Part shown: positions 31,235 to 39,677 of the stretch, piece after piece | How positions within the stretch are numbered: position 1 is the stretch's first letter | Layout of the letters: every line of letters starts with the position of its first letter | Source: Roseicyclus salinarum | Lineage (GTDB): Bacteria > Pseudomonadota > Alphaproteobacteria > Rhodobacterales > Rhodobacteraceae | Assembly (NCBI RefSeq): GCF_029624655.1 | Contig: NZ_JARRSA010000033.1 | Span: 1 to 40,183 of the forward strand | DNA: 40,183 nt | Direction of reading: 5' to 3' | Notes under the pieces: generated by a model | Told to the model about the DNA's origin: nothing | Databases searched by the model: none | What the model saw: only the letters and a program-made list of their open reading frames with translations | Made by a program: the position numbers and the translations under genes

Positions 31235-32667
31235 TGCAGATCGGGATCGGCATTTTCATCGGATCGACACAAGCCGTCGACGCGCCCCCCTTCACGCTCG
31301 CGCTCACCGGCCTGTCCACGGACTCGCTGGGCGATTATGCGCAGATCGGGGACCACGCGGGGATCGGGTATACCGCGACGGACGGCAACGGAGATCCGGT
31401 CGTCCTCGACAGCGTGTCGTGGGGCACTTCGGCTGGCGACAGCACGTTCGGCACGGGTGCCAGCCCCACGGCCATCGCCTCTGCCGATGAGGGCAGCCTT
31501 GTCCTGACCGGCACGAAGGATGGCGTGACCCGCTCGATCTCCGCGCCTGTGCGCTATGCAGCCTCGGTCAACATCACCGAGCCTGCGTTCAACGTCGAGA
31601 CCGCCACGCTTGAAGACGTGATTGATCTTGGCGAAGGCGTCTGGACCGGCGCGGTCGGCGGGACGTTCCTTTACGAAATAAGCGACGGCACGACCACGCT
31701 TGAGCAACCGACTTACACCATCGCCGCCGGGGACGCGAACAAGATATTTACCGGGCGGGTCGGCTACGAGAACAGCGGCGGCCTTGTATGGGCGAACGCC
31801 TCGAACAACGTTCAGGTCGGAACTTTTGACTTTGTGCAGTCCGGCGGGTCACTCACTGGCAGCGGCGTCGAGGCCACCGCCCTGTCCTTCGGGTCCGACA
31901 CTTGGACCTATGGCGGGGTCGCGGCCACTGTGTCCGACCGGGAATACCGCCTCCTTGTCGGCGGCGTGCTTGTGGACGGGCCGCAGGCGACGGCCTCGCT
32001 CGACATCCCCGACGACACAGCGGGCCAAGCCTACATCTACCAGATGCGGGTGACGATCACTGATCCGGTCGCGCTGCAATCGGGCTGGATTACGGTCGCC
32101 AGCGGGGAGGTCGGCAGTTCGCTTGAGGTCACACTCGAAAGCGGGAACCTGATTTCCGCAACATGGACCGGCACCCTGACCAACATCGTCATCAGCGGCA
32201 CCAGCCCGTTCAATGGCGCGTATACGACCTTCGCGGACGGCACCGCACTTCTCGATACGCATGTGGTGGATGTGGCGGGGCGTGCACTGGCTATTCTGCC
32301 AACGACCGGCACGGGCGAGGTCGGCCAGGCGCTTACGGCAGGTGAGATTCTTGTTCTCTACGCCAGCGGACAGACAGCCCCGACAGTCACGATCCAGTGG
32401 CAGCGGGACGGCGTTGATATATCGGGCGCGACAGGCGCCGGCTACACGCTTGCATCCGGTGACAGCGGGACAACCGTACGACCGACTTTTGTTATCACGG
32501 CGTCGGGCGCGACCACGGTGGTCGAGAACGGCGCAGGCATCGCCGTCACTGGCAGCGCGCCCAGCGTAAACAGCATCACCGGCCAGACAGACGGCATTCA
32601 TGTCGATCACGATGGCACACTCACCATCACGCCCACGGCTGAGGGCCTGACCCTGGAGGTCGCGTAA
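31234..32667 (+). CDS. Ig-like adhesin / fibre protein
   Basis: This 477-residue secreted-type beta protein has no signal peptide. It holds Ig-like or bacterial-surface repeats: YTATDGNGDPVVLDSVSWGT, and IQWQRDGVDISGATGAGYTL near residue 385-405. It probably forms part of the fibre or side-tail complex. ATGA/TAATG overlaps join it to neighbours, suggesting a fibre operon of linked parts. Confidence 0.68.
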   Translation: MQIGIGIFIGSTQAVDAPPFTLALTGLSTDSLGDYAQIGDHAGIGYTATDGNGDPVVLDSVSWGTSAGDSTFGTGASPTAIASADEGSLVLTGTKDGVTRSISAPVRYAASVNITEPAFNVETATLEDVIDLGEGVWTGAVGGTFLYEISDGTTTLEQPTYTIAAGDANKIFTGRVGYENSGGLVWANASNNVQVGTFDFVQSGGSLTGSGVEATALSFGSDTWTYGGVAATVSDREYRLLVGGVLVDGPQATASLDIPDDTAGQAYIYQMRVTITDPVALQSGWITVASGEVGSSLEVTLESGNLISATWTGTLTNIVISGTSPFNGAYTTFADGTALLDTHVVDVAGRALAILPTTGTGEVGQALTAGEILVLYASGQTAPTVTIQWQRDGVDISGATGAGYTLASGDSGTTVRPTFVITASGATTVVENGAGIAVTGSAPSVNSITGQTDGIHVDHDGTLTITPTAEGLTLEVA

Positions 32668-33662
32668 TGACGAAGATTATCGAAGTCGGCGCGGGGACGT
32701 ATGATGTTTACGACACCGTTGCCGAGACGACCGTACAAGTCACTGTGCCGACGCTGACGGCGGGCAGCATCGCGGAGGCATCACCGGAGATTGGTGACAC
32801 CCTCACCGTCACCGGGTCGAACGCCTCCGCTCGGGCGACGTTCCAGTGGGAGCAGTCGGCGGATGGCTCAACAGGCTGGGCGAATATCAGCGGCGCGACG
32901 GCGGCCACACTCGACACCGGCTCGGGCGTCACTGATGACTACTACGTTCGCCGGAACGTGTCGGACGGCGCGCAGGGCCCGACGCCCACCGCCGCGGTGC
33001 AGGTAGCAGCGGCGGCAGCGCCTTCGACCTTCACGCCAGCCTACGTCGATTTTGTCGATGTTCCGGCACCTGCGGCCGATCCGACGGTCGGAAGCGTTGC
33101 CATCGGGGCGGCGGACACGGATCGCTGGGTGGTTCTCGTCGTGCGCACGATCCAATCGTCTGCCGGGGCAAGCGCCTTGTCGAGTGCGACGATCAACGCA
33201 GGCGCAGCCACGATCAGGATGCAGCCAAACTTCCAAAGCCGTTTTGGGGCGGTGCTGATTTCCAACGCAAAAGTTCCGACCGGCACGACCTGCGATTTCT
33301 CTTTGGATTGGACCATCTCACCGGATTCTGGAGCGGTGGTGCGGGTGGACGCCTACACGATCATCGCCGCCAACGCCCCGACCGCTGTCACGCCTACCGG
33401 CGGGCAGGCGTCGGCTTTGGAGTTCTCGGCGCAGGCCGGGGATTTCATCGTCGCAGCCAACGTCCTCAAAAACGGCACCGACCCCGCTGCGGGCTGGACG
33501 GGAGCCACACACCGCAACTCGCTGGCCTTCGGCAGTGGCGCGCTCGCTGATGATTTCGGCTCGCTTGCTGATGTTCTCGACGTGGCGGCCTCGGGGACGC
33601 TCACCGTGACGCACAACCAACTCGCTACGCTTGTCGGCGCGGGCTTCAGGGAGACCCCGTGA
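32667..33662 (+). CDS. Ig-like adhesin / fibre protein
   Basis: This 331-residue protein starts MTKIIEVGAGTYDVYDTV. An Ig-like unit (GDTLTVTGSNASARATFQWEQSADGSTGW) is followed by a beta-sandwich C-terminal half (STFTPAYVDFVDVPAPA ... AGDFIVAANVLKNGTDPAAGW). It is similar in style to its upstream neighbour. Probably a receptor-binding or structural fibre segment; receptor unknown. Confidence 0.65.
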   Translation: MTKIIEVGAGTYDVYDTVAETTVQVTVPTLTAGSIAEASPEIGDTLTVTGSNASARATFQWEQSADGSTGWANISGATAATLDTGSGVTDDYYVRRNVSDGAQGPTPTAAVQVAAAAAPSTFTPAYVDFVDVPAPAADPTVGSVAIGAADTDRWVVLVVRTIQSSAGASALSSATINAGAATIRMQPNFQSRFGAVLISNAKVPTGTTCDFSLDWTISPDSGAVVRVDAYTIIAANAPTAVTPTGGQASALEFSAQAGDFIVAANVLKNGTDPAAGWTGATHRNSLAFGSGALADDFGSLADVLDVAASGTLTVTHNQLATLVGAGFRETP

Positions 33663-36289
33663 TGACGAAAAACCTTCTCCAGTCCACCGCACTGAATGGT
33701 CAGATCGTCACCCTTTCGGCCACGCAGGGCGGCCTTACGCGTAGCCAGACTGTGCCGACATGGAACCAGACGCCGCCCCCAGACCCTGGGGGCGGTGACG
33801 GGGCGGTGACGATCAGCGTTAGCCGCTACCCGACCGGATCGGTCCTGCCCGGTGAAGCGATTATGTTCTTCGTCACAGGGGTCACGGGCTGGGCCGGTGA
33901 CGATCACGAAGATCTTGATTTCGAGTGGAACTTCGGGGACAGCGGGGCCGAGTTCACCGTGGCTACAGGCCTGCCCGGCGGGCCGAGCAGCAATGTCGAG
34001 TTCGGCCGTGTCGTGTCGCACGCCTACACGACAGCAGGTGTGAAGGACGTCTCCGTGACGGTGAGCGCCCACGGTCAGGTGGTGAAAACTATCAACCTCT
34101 CGGCGTTCACGGTGCAGAACCCCGATGACATCGACTGGCAGAATGATCTCTATGTGTCTTTTGCCGGGGACTTCACCGGAGTGCCCGCTGAGGATATTCC
34201 GAACGGTATCCGCCGGGTCAGCGACGTAGCCACGCTCACCGGGACCAACTGGCAGGGGCCGACGCGCATCCGCTTCCGTCGGGGCGAGACCTATATCTGG
34301 GGCGCAAGTAGCTGTTCGACCACCGGACGCGCCTATGTCTCGAACTTCGGGGCAGGCAACAGGCCGGTGGTCCGCAGCGCCCCGGCGGCGACCCTTGGCA
34401 CGAACCAGCTTGATTTCTTCGATCCCGGCACCGCCGCGAACAGCCACATCGCGATTTACGGCGTCGATTTCGACGGAACCTATCGCGCGCCTTCGGCCAC
34501 CTATGACGATGGTGGATATTGCGTCGTTTTTGGCACGAACCCCAATCAGGCCGCAGCGAACGCCACGCAATATCGTTCGCTGTTTCAGGTCTCGACCACG
34601 GGCATGAAGGAGACCTATTCCTCGGACGGGGCCTATCGGAACATTCGCCCCGATGTCCTCGTCTACTTCTGCGGCGCGGACCTCGACATCAAGGACTGGT
34701 ACAACTACGGCATCACGGCGATGGGCGGCTGGACGCGCCTCGCCATCACGGGCTGCAATCTCAAGCAGAACCGCGACATCATCCTGCGCGGCGACCACAT
34801 TCTTGGCGACCTGACGGACACGCCCAGCCATGGCCCGATGCGCATCTCGATCATGGACTACTTCGGCGTCACGAACTGCAATTTGTGGAGCGCGTCGGGA
34901 TGGGCTGCATCGGGCATCGCGTTCCAAGCGATTCAGCCCTGCATCCGGGCGCTGCCGCCCTATTCAACGACTGACGGCAGTAAGCCATTCACGCGGTCGG
35001 TGATTAACATCCAGCGCAACCACGGCATCGCCAACGACTTCCTTGTGGTCGGGCGGAACCGGGACGTGAAGGGCGAGGTCGGCATCACATTCCCGCGCAG
35101 CGCGTGCGTCGTGGATCGCAACTTCCACCAAGGCACGCGGCAGGTGCGTCCGAACCTGATCGGGTCTTCCACCAGCGGCATCTATGCCCGGAACAACGTC
35201 ATCTACCTGCCGAATGTCTATGCGCAGGGTGGCGGCGTGAAATACGAGATTTTCGGCGTCGGTATGCCGGACGACGGCACTTTGAATTGGGCGTATGAGC
35301 CGGGCTTCTTTGAGGACCCTTACATTGCCGAGTTCAATACGATCATTTCCGATCTGGACGTGAACCATCCCGGCACCGCCAAGCCGCTCGAGCTGATCGG
35401 CCAGACCAGCTCTTGGCGCGGCCCGCCAATTCGCCACGAGAACAACATGGTCTACGCGCCCAATCATGTGAGCGTGACGATCAACGATGTTGTCGTGACG
35501 CCGCCTGATGATACCCCGTTTGACCGGACGCAGAACTTCCGGCCCGCCACCGGGTCGGCGGCAATCGACGCGGTGTCCTCGGGCAAAATCCCGGTGCGCG
35601 ACTTCGCGGGCAACCTGCGCGGGGCGACGACCAACCGGGGCGCGCATGACGCCGAAAGCGTGTCGGCGGGCACGGTCGCGGCTCCGGTGAAAGCAACGGC
35701 TCCGACGATTGCCCCCACGACCAACTTTCCCGGTGAATACTACACTTCTGCGGGGGCGGAATGGACGAACATGCCTGGTGCCGACGCCTACATGGTCGAA
35801 TGGGAGTGGCGGCGGAACGGAACACGGGTGCCGTGGCATGGTTCGACCTACTGGTCCCGCGACGGGCGTATCACGCTCATCATCGACCCCGATAGCGGCA
35901 CGCCCGCCTATGACAATGTTCGCGGCCAGAAGAACTCTCTCGACAATACCGCTGCGTTTCGCCGCCGGATCGACAGAATCGGCGGGCACGCGAGCTACAG
36001 CGAAAACCTGATCCATGGCCTGTCTGGCACGGTATATGCGTGGATGATTTGGGAAAATCTCGGCGGCGTTGAAGAGGGGCCGGTTGGCGTTGCGGGCAAC
36101 GTCGCGGGCACGGCGACCATCAACTCGCACGATGGCGTCTGGACGCTGGAGAGTTTTGGGGACGGGACGTTCCAGATCAGGCGCGCGCCCCGTTGGGCTG
36201 GTCAGGACCTTACTCTTGTCATGATCGGGACCAACCGCTCGGGCGCGCGGGTCGCCTCCGATCCGTCCAACGCAATCACTCTCCCCTAA
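33662..36289 (+). CDS. Tail spike with PKD and beta-helix-like domains
   Basis: This 875-residue protein has a PKD domain (about 70-150, LDFEWNFGDSG, then VSHAYTTAGVKDVSVTV). A long region follows with the repeating short-strand pattern of a right-handed beta-helix (about 160-560, beginning TRIRFRRGETYIWGAS). The C-terminal beta domain is Trp/Tyr-rich (YMVEWEWRRNGTRV and on). It is a likely tail spike that binds, and may cleave, a surface polysaccharide. GTG 33659 is an alternative start. Confidence 0.75.
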   Translation: MTKNLLQSTALNGQIVTLSATQGGLTRSQTVPTWNQTPPPDPGGGDGAVTISVSRYPTGSVLPGEAIMFFVTGVTGWAGDDHEDLDFEWNFGDSGAEFTVATGLPGGPSSNVEFGRVVSHAYTTAGVKDVSVTVSAHGQVVKTINLSAFTVQNPDDIDWQNDLYVSFAGDFTGVPAEDIPNGIRRVSDVATLTGTNWQGPTRIRFRRGETYIWGASSCSTTGRAYVSNFGAGNRPVVRSAPAATLGTNQLDFFDPGTAANSHIAIYGVDFDGTYRAPSATYDDGGYCVVFGTNPNQAAANATQYRSLFQVSTTGMKETYSSDGAYRNIRPDVLVYFCGADLDIKDWYNYGITAMGGWTRLAITGCNLKQNRDIILRGDHILGDLTDTPSHGPMRISIMDYFGVTNCNLWSASGWAASGIAFQAIQPCIRALPPYSTTDGSKPFTRSVINIQRNHGIANDFLVVGRNRDVKGEVGITFPRSACVVDRNFHQGTRQVRPNLIGSSTSGIYARNNVIYLPNVYAQGGGVKYEIFGVGMPDDGTLNWAYEPGFFEDPYIAEFNTIISDLDVNHPGTAKPLELIGQTSSWRGPPIRHENNMVYAPNHVSVTINDVVVTPPDDTPFDRTQNFRPATGSAAIDAVSSGKIPVRDFAGNLRGATTNRGAHDAESVSAGTVAAPVKATAPTIAPTTNFPGEYYTSAGAEWTNMPGADAYMVEWEWRRNGTRVPWHGSTYWSRDGRITLIIDPDSGTPAYDNVRGQKNSLDNTAAFRRRIDRIGGHASYSENLIHGLSGTVYAWMIWENLGGVEEGPVGVAGNVAGTATINSHDGVWTLESFGDGTFQIRRAPRWAGQDLTLVMIGTNRSGARVASDPSNAITLP

Positions 36290-36302
36290 GCCGGACCTCG
36301 CC

Positions 36303-36539
36303 ATGACTGCACCAAACCCCCTGATCGAATACAAGGTCGCACGTCTCGAGGAGGACCTGGCGCGCGTCACGCTCGATCTGGCGTCTCTGAGACAGGAGCG
36401 CGCGCTGGAGGAGCGGCGGCGGTTGAAATGGGGGATCGGAGCTCTTGGGGCGATCGTCCTGTCTCTGGCCGGCGCGATCTGGGCCATGCTGCCGACGAAC
36501 GTGCAGCACGTCTGGGATTTGGTGCGGGGCCCAAGATGA
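36303..36539 (+). CDS. Coiled-coil single-TM protein of lysis cassette
   Basis: This 78-residue protein has an N-terminal coiled coil (about 9-42, VARLEEDLARVTLDLASLRQ) followed by one transmembrane segment (about 45-65) and a short basic end. The layout resembles XhlA-type lysis accessory proteins that anchor to the membrane beside a holin. ATGA overlap with the next gene. Confidence 0.65.
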   Translation: MTAPNPLIEYKVARLEEDLARVTLDLASLRQERALEERRRLKWGIGALGAIVLSLAGAIWAMLPTNVQHVWDLVRGPR

Positions 36540-36970
36540 CGACGCGCCTCGAGTTCTTCACCCGGTTCCTGAGCCAGCTTGCGGCCGCGCTGATCGTTGT
36601 GCTCGGCGTGCTTCTCTGGATCAACCGCCCCGTGCATCCCTACGGCAACGTCGAGGTTCTGGAAGTTCGCCGCGAAGCGGACAACCACCTGTTCGTCCAC
36701 GCTCGCTATGACCTGACATCCGAGGACTGCACCTACCGGCAGGGCTTCGCCTTCGCGAGCATTCCCGGCGACCGCCTGCCCGTGGCGTTCGAGCCGATCC
36801 GCACGCCGGAACAGGACATGCAGCGGGTCGAGGGCATCCAGCACATGCGCGTGCTCGTCGATATGAACGGCTTTACGCCGACCGAGGTCGAGTTCTGGAC
36901 GCGGCACGACTGCGGAAGAAGCGATCGCTTCGTGGACCTTATGATGTGGAGCGTGGAGGTGCCCGAATGA
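36536..36970 (+). CDS. Membrane-anchored protein, lysis region
   Basis: This 144-residue protein has an N-terminal transmembrane segment (about 8-29, RFLSQLAAALIVVLGVLLWINR) and a beta-rich domain that would lie in the periplasm. It contains two cysteines (SEDCTYR, RHDCGRS). No family recognised. Position between the coiled-coil protein and the holin suggests a lysis or envelope role. Confidence 0.6.
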   Translation: MTTRLEFFTRFLSQLAAALIVVLGVLLWINRPVHPYGNVEVLEVRREADNHLFVHARYDLTSEDCTYRQGFAFASIPGDRLPVAFEPIRTPEQDMQRVEGIQHMRVLVDMNGFTPTEVEFWTRHDCGRSDRFVDLMMWSVEVPE

Positions 36971-36986
36971 ACCGGAGTGATAGATC

Positions 36987-37208
36987 ATGATCCACCTCAT
37001 CCCGAACTGGCGCGCGATCCTGTGGCGCTCTTGGGCCATGCGCTTCACCTATCTGGGCGCGCTCCTGACGTGGGGCGCTGCCGTCGGCGTGTGGGCGCTC
37101 GGCGACATTCCCCTGAGCCCTCTGGCCGTCCTGATCCTGACGGCACTCATCACGCCCGCCTGCGCCATCGTGGGTCGGATCATTGACCAAGGGATCGGCG
37201 ACCGATGA
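36987..37208 (+). CDS. Holin
   Basis: This 73-residue protein has two hydrophobic segments (about 15-40 and 43-63) joined by a short turn and a charged C-terminus (RIIDQGIGDR). It starts MIHLIPNWRAILWRSWAMRF, a form common in phage holins just before the endolysin. It would form the pore that releases or activates the lysozyme. GGAG lies before the ATG. Confidence 0.82.
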   Translation: MIHLIPNWRAILWRSWAMRFTYLGALLTWGAAVGVWALGDIPLSPLAVLILTALITPACAIVGRIIDQGIGDR

Positions 37209-37726
37209 TCGGGCAGCTCCTCTGCGCCGTGTTCGCGGTCTGCGGCGCCACGGAGCCCGCCGGTGCCCCGTCGTGGCGCCAGACGGCTGTTCACGCCGTT
37301 CCGCTTGTGGCCCGCTGGGAAGGCCTCGAGACCACGGCCTACCTCGATCGGATCGCCTCTCCGCCGGTCTGGACGATCTGCTACGGTGAGACGCAGGGCG
37401 TGCGGCCGGGCGAGGTCAGGACGCGCGCAGAGTGCGAGGACGGGCTGCGCACGGGCCTCCACCGCTATTGGCAGGGCTACCGCGCCGAGGTGCAAGATCC
37501 TCGCGTCCTGCGCCCTCAGAGCGACGCGGCGTTCACCTCGCTGACGTGGAACATCGGCGAGGGTGCGATCCGCCGCTCCACGGCCATGCGCCGGATCAAC
37601 GCGGGCGACGTGGCCGGCGCCTGCGAGGCCCTGACGTGGTGGAATCGCGCGGGCCAGCGGGTGATCCGCGGCCTGCAGAACCGTCGCGCCGATGAATACC
37701 GGCTCTGCATGGAAGGCGCTGGCTGA
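37205..37726 (+). CDS. Endolysin, T4-type lysozyme (GH24)
   Basis: This 173-residue lysozyme has the catalytic triad E39, D48 and T57 in RWEGLETTAYLD and VWTICYGET, like E11-D20-T26 of T4 lysozyme. It cleaves the glycan of peptidoglycan. The N-terminus (MIGQLLCAVFAVCGA) is hydrophobic but short, so it may be a signal peptide or a signal-arrest-release anchor. ATGA overlap with the holin gene. Confidence 0.92.
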   Translation: MIGQLLCAVFAVCGATEPAGAPSWRQTAVHAVPLVARWEGLETTAYLDRIASPPVWTICYGETQGVRPGEVRTRAECEDGLRTGLHRYWQGYRAEVQDPRVLRPQSDAAFTSLTWNIGEGAIRRSTAMRRINAGDVAGACEALTWWNRAGQRVIRGLQNRRADEYRLCMEGAG

Positions 37727-38094
37727 TGCGCGCGGTCGCTGCCTTCCTCTCCCTTGTAGCGCTGGCAGCGTGTGGAGGCCCACTGAGCCTCCTAACAGGC
37801 GGCGGTCCCAACGTGGCCGCGAACGTGCAGGCGGGCGCCGAGAACCGCCAGGCTGCGGTGTCGATCGAGCGGCAGGCTCCGACGCTCTCGCTCCGCCCCA
37901 ACGCGCGGACGGGCAACGTGGAGCAGTCAACGGGCGAGACCGGCGTGAGGACAGAGCGCGTCGAGACGATCATCGTTCGCAACGACGTGCCGCCTTGGGT
38001 CTGGCTTCTCGCGATCCTCGGCTGGCTCCTGCCGTCACCCGGCGAGATCGGTCGCAGCATTGCCGGATTGTGGGGGCGTCGCGATGCCGTCTGA
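37726..38094 (+). CDS. Unimolecular spanin-like lipoprotein
   Basis: This 122-residue protein has a lipobox LAAC with Cys16 at the end of a signal peptide, a polar periplasmic part (about 25-85) and a C-terminal transmembrane segment (about 88-104, VPPWVWLLAILGWLLPSP). Outer-membrane lipid at one end and an inner-membrane helix at the other is the plan of u-spanins, which fuse the two membranes at the last lysis step. It follows the endolysin by TGATG. Confidence 0.75.
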   Translation: MRAVAAFLSLVALAACGGPLSLLTGGGPNVAANVQAGAENRQAAVSIERQAPTLSLRPNARTGNVEQSTGETGVRTERVETIIVRNDVPPWVWLLAILGWLLPSPGEIGRSIAGLWGRRDAV

Positions 38095-38263
38095 CAGCGA
38101 GTTCGACGTGAGCCTGCGGATGATGGGCAACGAGGTGTTCGGCTTCGGGCTTCGCTCCTCGAGCTCAAAGCAGACGTGGCTCGTCTTCGGGCTGTTCGCG
38201 ATGCTCGCCGTCTCGCAGCTTCTCACCGCGCTCTGGCCCTATGTGCAGGAGGTCATGTCGTGA
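38084..38263 (+). CDS. Small single-TM protein, lysis region
   Basis: This 59-residue protein overlaps the spanin-like gene by 11 bp. Polar N-terminal half and one transmembrane segment (about 31-50, TWLVFGLFAMLAVSQLLTALW). It could be an antiholin or second holin; no direct evidence. Confidence 0.6.
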   Translation: MPSDSEFDVSLRMMGNEVFGFGLRSSSSKQTWLVFGLFAMLAVSQLLTALWPYVQEVMS

Positions 38264-38829
38264 ATCTCTGGTGGATCATGCTCATCGTCTGCCACCCGAT
38301 CGGAGACGGCGGTGAAGACTGCGGGCGCCTTGTAGTGAACCCGGCCGATGTCGGAATCGAATACGCGAGCGAGGAAGCCTGTCGCGAAGTTCTGCCTGCG
38401 ATCTACGATGCGGTGATGTCGGATCTTGCAGCGCGCGGCTGGGGCGCGGCCTGGGTGAAGTTCATGGACTGCGAGCGCCAAGGCCCGGTCCTGTAACCCG
38501 CGCCGGGCGGTTCCCGGCATCATCATGGCCTTCTGGCACCGGCGGCGCGTAGAGGCATGGTGCGCGGTGTAGCTGGTCGGGTCGCAAGCTTCTGCCGCGT
38601 CCTCATACGCATTCGCCGCACGGGCGCGGGCCTCGTCGCGTTCCCGCTCCAGTTCCTCCACGCGGGCGGCGAAGTGCTTAACGATGTGCCGGGCAGTCCA
38701 CCCCTCCCAATGTTCCTCCCAAGCGTTCGGATTATCGGGCAACGTGTCGTCAGTGAGCAGCTTATAGACCGCTTGAACGTCTGGATCTTCGAACTCGGGC
38801 AGCCGCTCCACTTCATCCCGTTCAATCAT
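38239..38829 (-). CDS. Accessory protein with run-on C-terminus
   Basis: This 196-residue frame has a real-looking N-terminal 110 residues (MIERDEVERLPEFEDPDVQAV, a Trp-rich NAWEEHWEGWTARHIVKHF, then a coiled coil ELERERDEARARAANAYED). The last 86 or so residues merely run antisense through the 38260-38496 gene. This suggests the original stop was lost or frameshifted near 38500. AGGAGA precedes the start. Last gene of the right minus operon. True 3' end uncertain. Confidence 0.5.
   Translation of the reverse strand: MIERDEVERLPEFEDPDVQAVYKLLTDDTLPDNPNAWEEHWEGWTARHIVKHFAARVEELERERDEARARAANAYEDAAEACDPTSYTAHHASTRRRCQKAMMMPGTARRGLQDRALALAVHELHPGRAPAARCKIRHHRIVDRRQNFATGFLARVFDSDIGRVHYKAPAVFTAVSDRVADDEHDPPEIHDMTSCT
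38260..38496 (+). CDS. Small protein at end of late operon
   Basis: This 78-residue protein starts with GTG in a GTGA overlap. It has a short hydrophobic N-terminus (NLWWIMLIVCHP) and four cysteines (CHP, EDCGR, EACRE, MDCER). It may be a secreted, disulfide-bonded protein. No family recognised. Last gene of the rightward late operon. Confidence 0.6.
   Translation: MNLWWIMLIVCHPIGDGGEDCGRLVVNPADVGIEYASEEACREVLPAIYDAVMSDLAARGWGAAWVKFMDCERQGPVL
38502..38518. terminator. Possible bidirectional hairpin between convergent operons
   Basis: GCCGGG (38502-38507) and CCCGGC (38513-38518) form a 6-bp stem with a 5-nt loop just after the last late gene. No T-run on either side, so termination here would be weak or Rho-assisted. 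Confidence 0.35.
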
Positions 38830-39223
38830 CTGTCTCTCCTGCGTTGCGGTAGGCGGCGAGGGCGGCGCGGTCGTCGTCGGTGAACCACTCCTGCATGGTC
38901 CAAGGGTTTTCTTCGTCGAAACCGTAATTTGCGGTGTCGTGTTCGATCATTGCAGACTGCAAAATCTCCGCGATCTGTTCCGCCGCTTCCAGCTTCGCGC
39001 GCATCCGCAGGGCCTCGCGGGCCAGGGAGGGGGCGAGGGCGATAAGGCGGGCGTTGCAGGCCAAATTGTCGCCGGTCAGCTCAAACTCGGTCGGCGGGTG
39101 GTCCGTGTAGACGCGCATACACGCAGGCCCGTCGATGCCTGGGAAGAATGTGCTCGCACCTGAGCGCCACGGCCCCGGCGTTGCGCCTTCCAGCGCCTTC
39201 TCTACTTCGCTCCAGTCCATCAT
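38822..39223 (-). CDS. Hypothetical accessory phage protein
   Basis: This 133-residue soluble protein starts MMDWSEVEKALEGATPGPW, a phrase common in phage accessory proteins (ATPGPW type, followed by LIALAPSLAREALRM). It occurs often in early or lysogenic cargo regions; function unknown. ATGA start within the repeated ACCCCATGA cassette. Confidence 0.68.
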   Translation of the reverse strand: MMDWSEVEKALEGATPGPWRSGASTFFPGIDGPACMRVYTDHPPTEFELTGDNLACNARLIALAPSLAREALRMRAKLEAAEQIAEILQSAMIEHDTANYGFDEENPWTMQEWFTDDDRAALAAYRNAGETDD

Positions 39224-39423
39224 GGGGTGTCCTTCGTTCCATTGCTCGTGCCGACGCCCTTTCGAGGGCAGATCGGGTTTTGGCACGTCCGTTCACTGGT
39301 CGGCGGGCAGATACACCCAAGCGGGTGAGAGAGCGGCTGTGAAATGGCGGGCCACCACGTTTTCACATGGCAGATACATCCGCCCGTGACGCCGCAATTC
39401 GGGCAGGTCGCAGCGAGGGTCAT
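39220..39423 (-). CDS. Cysteine-rich zinc-ribbon-like protein
   Basis: This 67-residue protein has CPNC and CICH near the N-terminus and CICPP, CQNPICP later, enough cysteines for one or two zinc sites. It may bind nucleic acid. It begins and ends in the ACCCCATGA cassette (C-terminal residues KDTP are encoded by the next gene's ribosome site). Confidence 0.6.
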   Translation of the reverse strand: MTLAATCPNCGVTGGCICHVKTWWPAISQPLSHPLGCICPPTSERTCQNPICPRKGVGTSNGTKDTP

Positions 39424-39677
39424 GGGGTGTCCTCGCGACATGCTTCCGGGCTATGCGAATAGCCGATCTTGCGAAGCGAGACCTCGCCTCGTTTGGGGTC
39501 TGGACCGCCGAAGTAGATGCGCCCTGATTGCCACCACACTTCCTCCTGCATCCGAGGCAGGCGAGGCCCGCTGTCAGGGTCGGCGTGAACGCACATCTCG
39601 CTCTCCTTCGGATTGTAGACCCAAATTCGAACGCAGTTGCCCTCGTGGCGTATCTCGATCACGCGCCCGCCGATCAT
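39420..39677 (-). CDS. Hypothetical accessory protein
   Basis: This 85-residue beta-rich protein starts MIGGRVIEIRHEGNCVRIWVYN and ends EDTP from the shared cassette. No family recognised; possibly a small SH3- or OB-like fold by strand pattern, which is weak evidence. Confidence 0.6.
   Translation of the reverse strand: MIGGRVIEIRHEGNCVRIWVYNPKESEMCVHADPDSGPRLPRMQEEVWWQSGRIYFGGPDPKRGEVSLRKIGYSHSPEACREDTP

Noticed and set aside
34964-37048. 694-residue minus-strand frame opposite the spike and lysis genes
   Set aside because: It is antisense to several clear genes, Arg/His/Pro-rich and without domain features; long shadow frames are common at this GC content.
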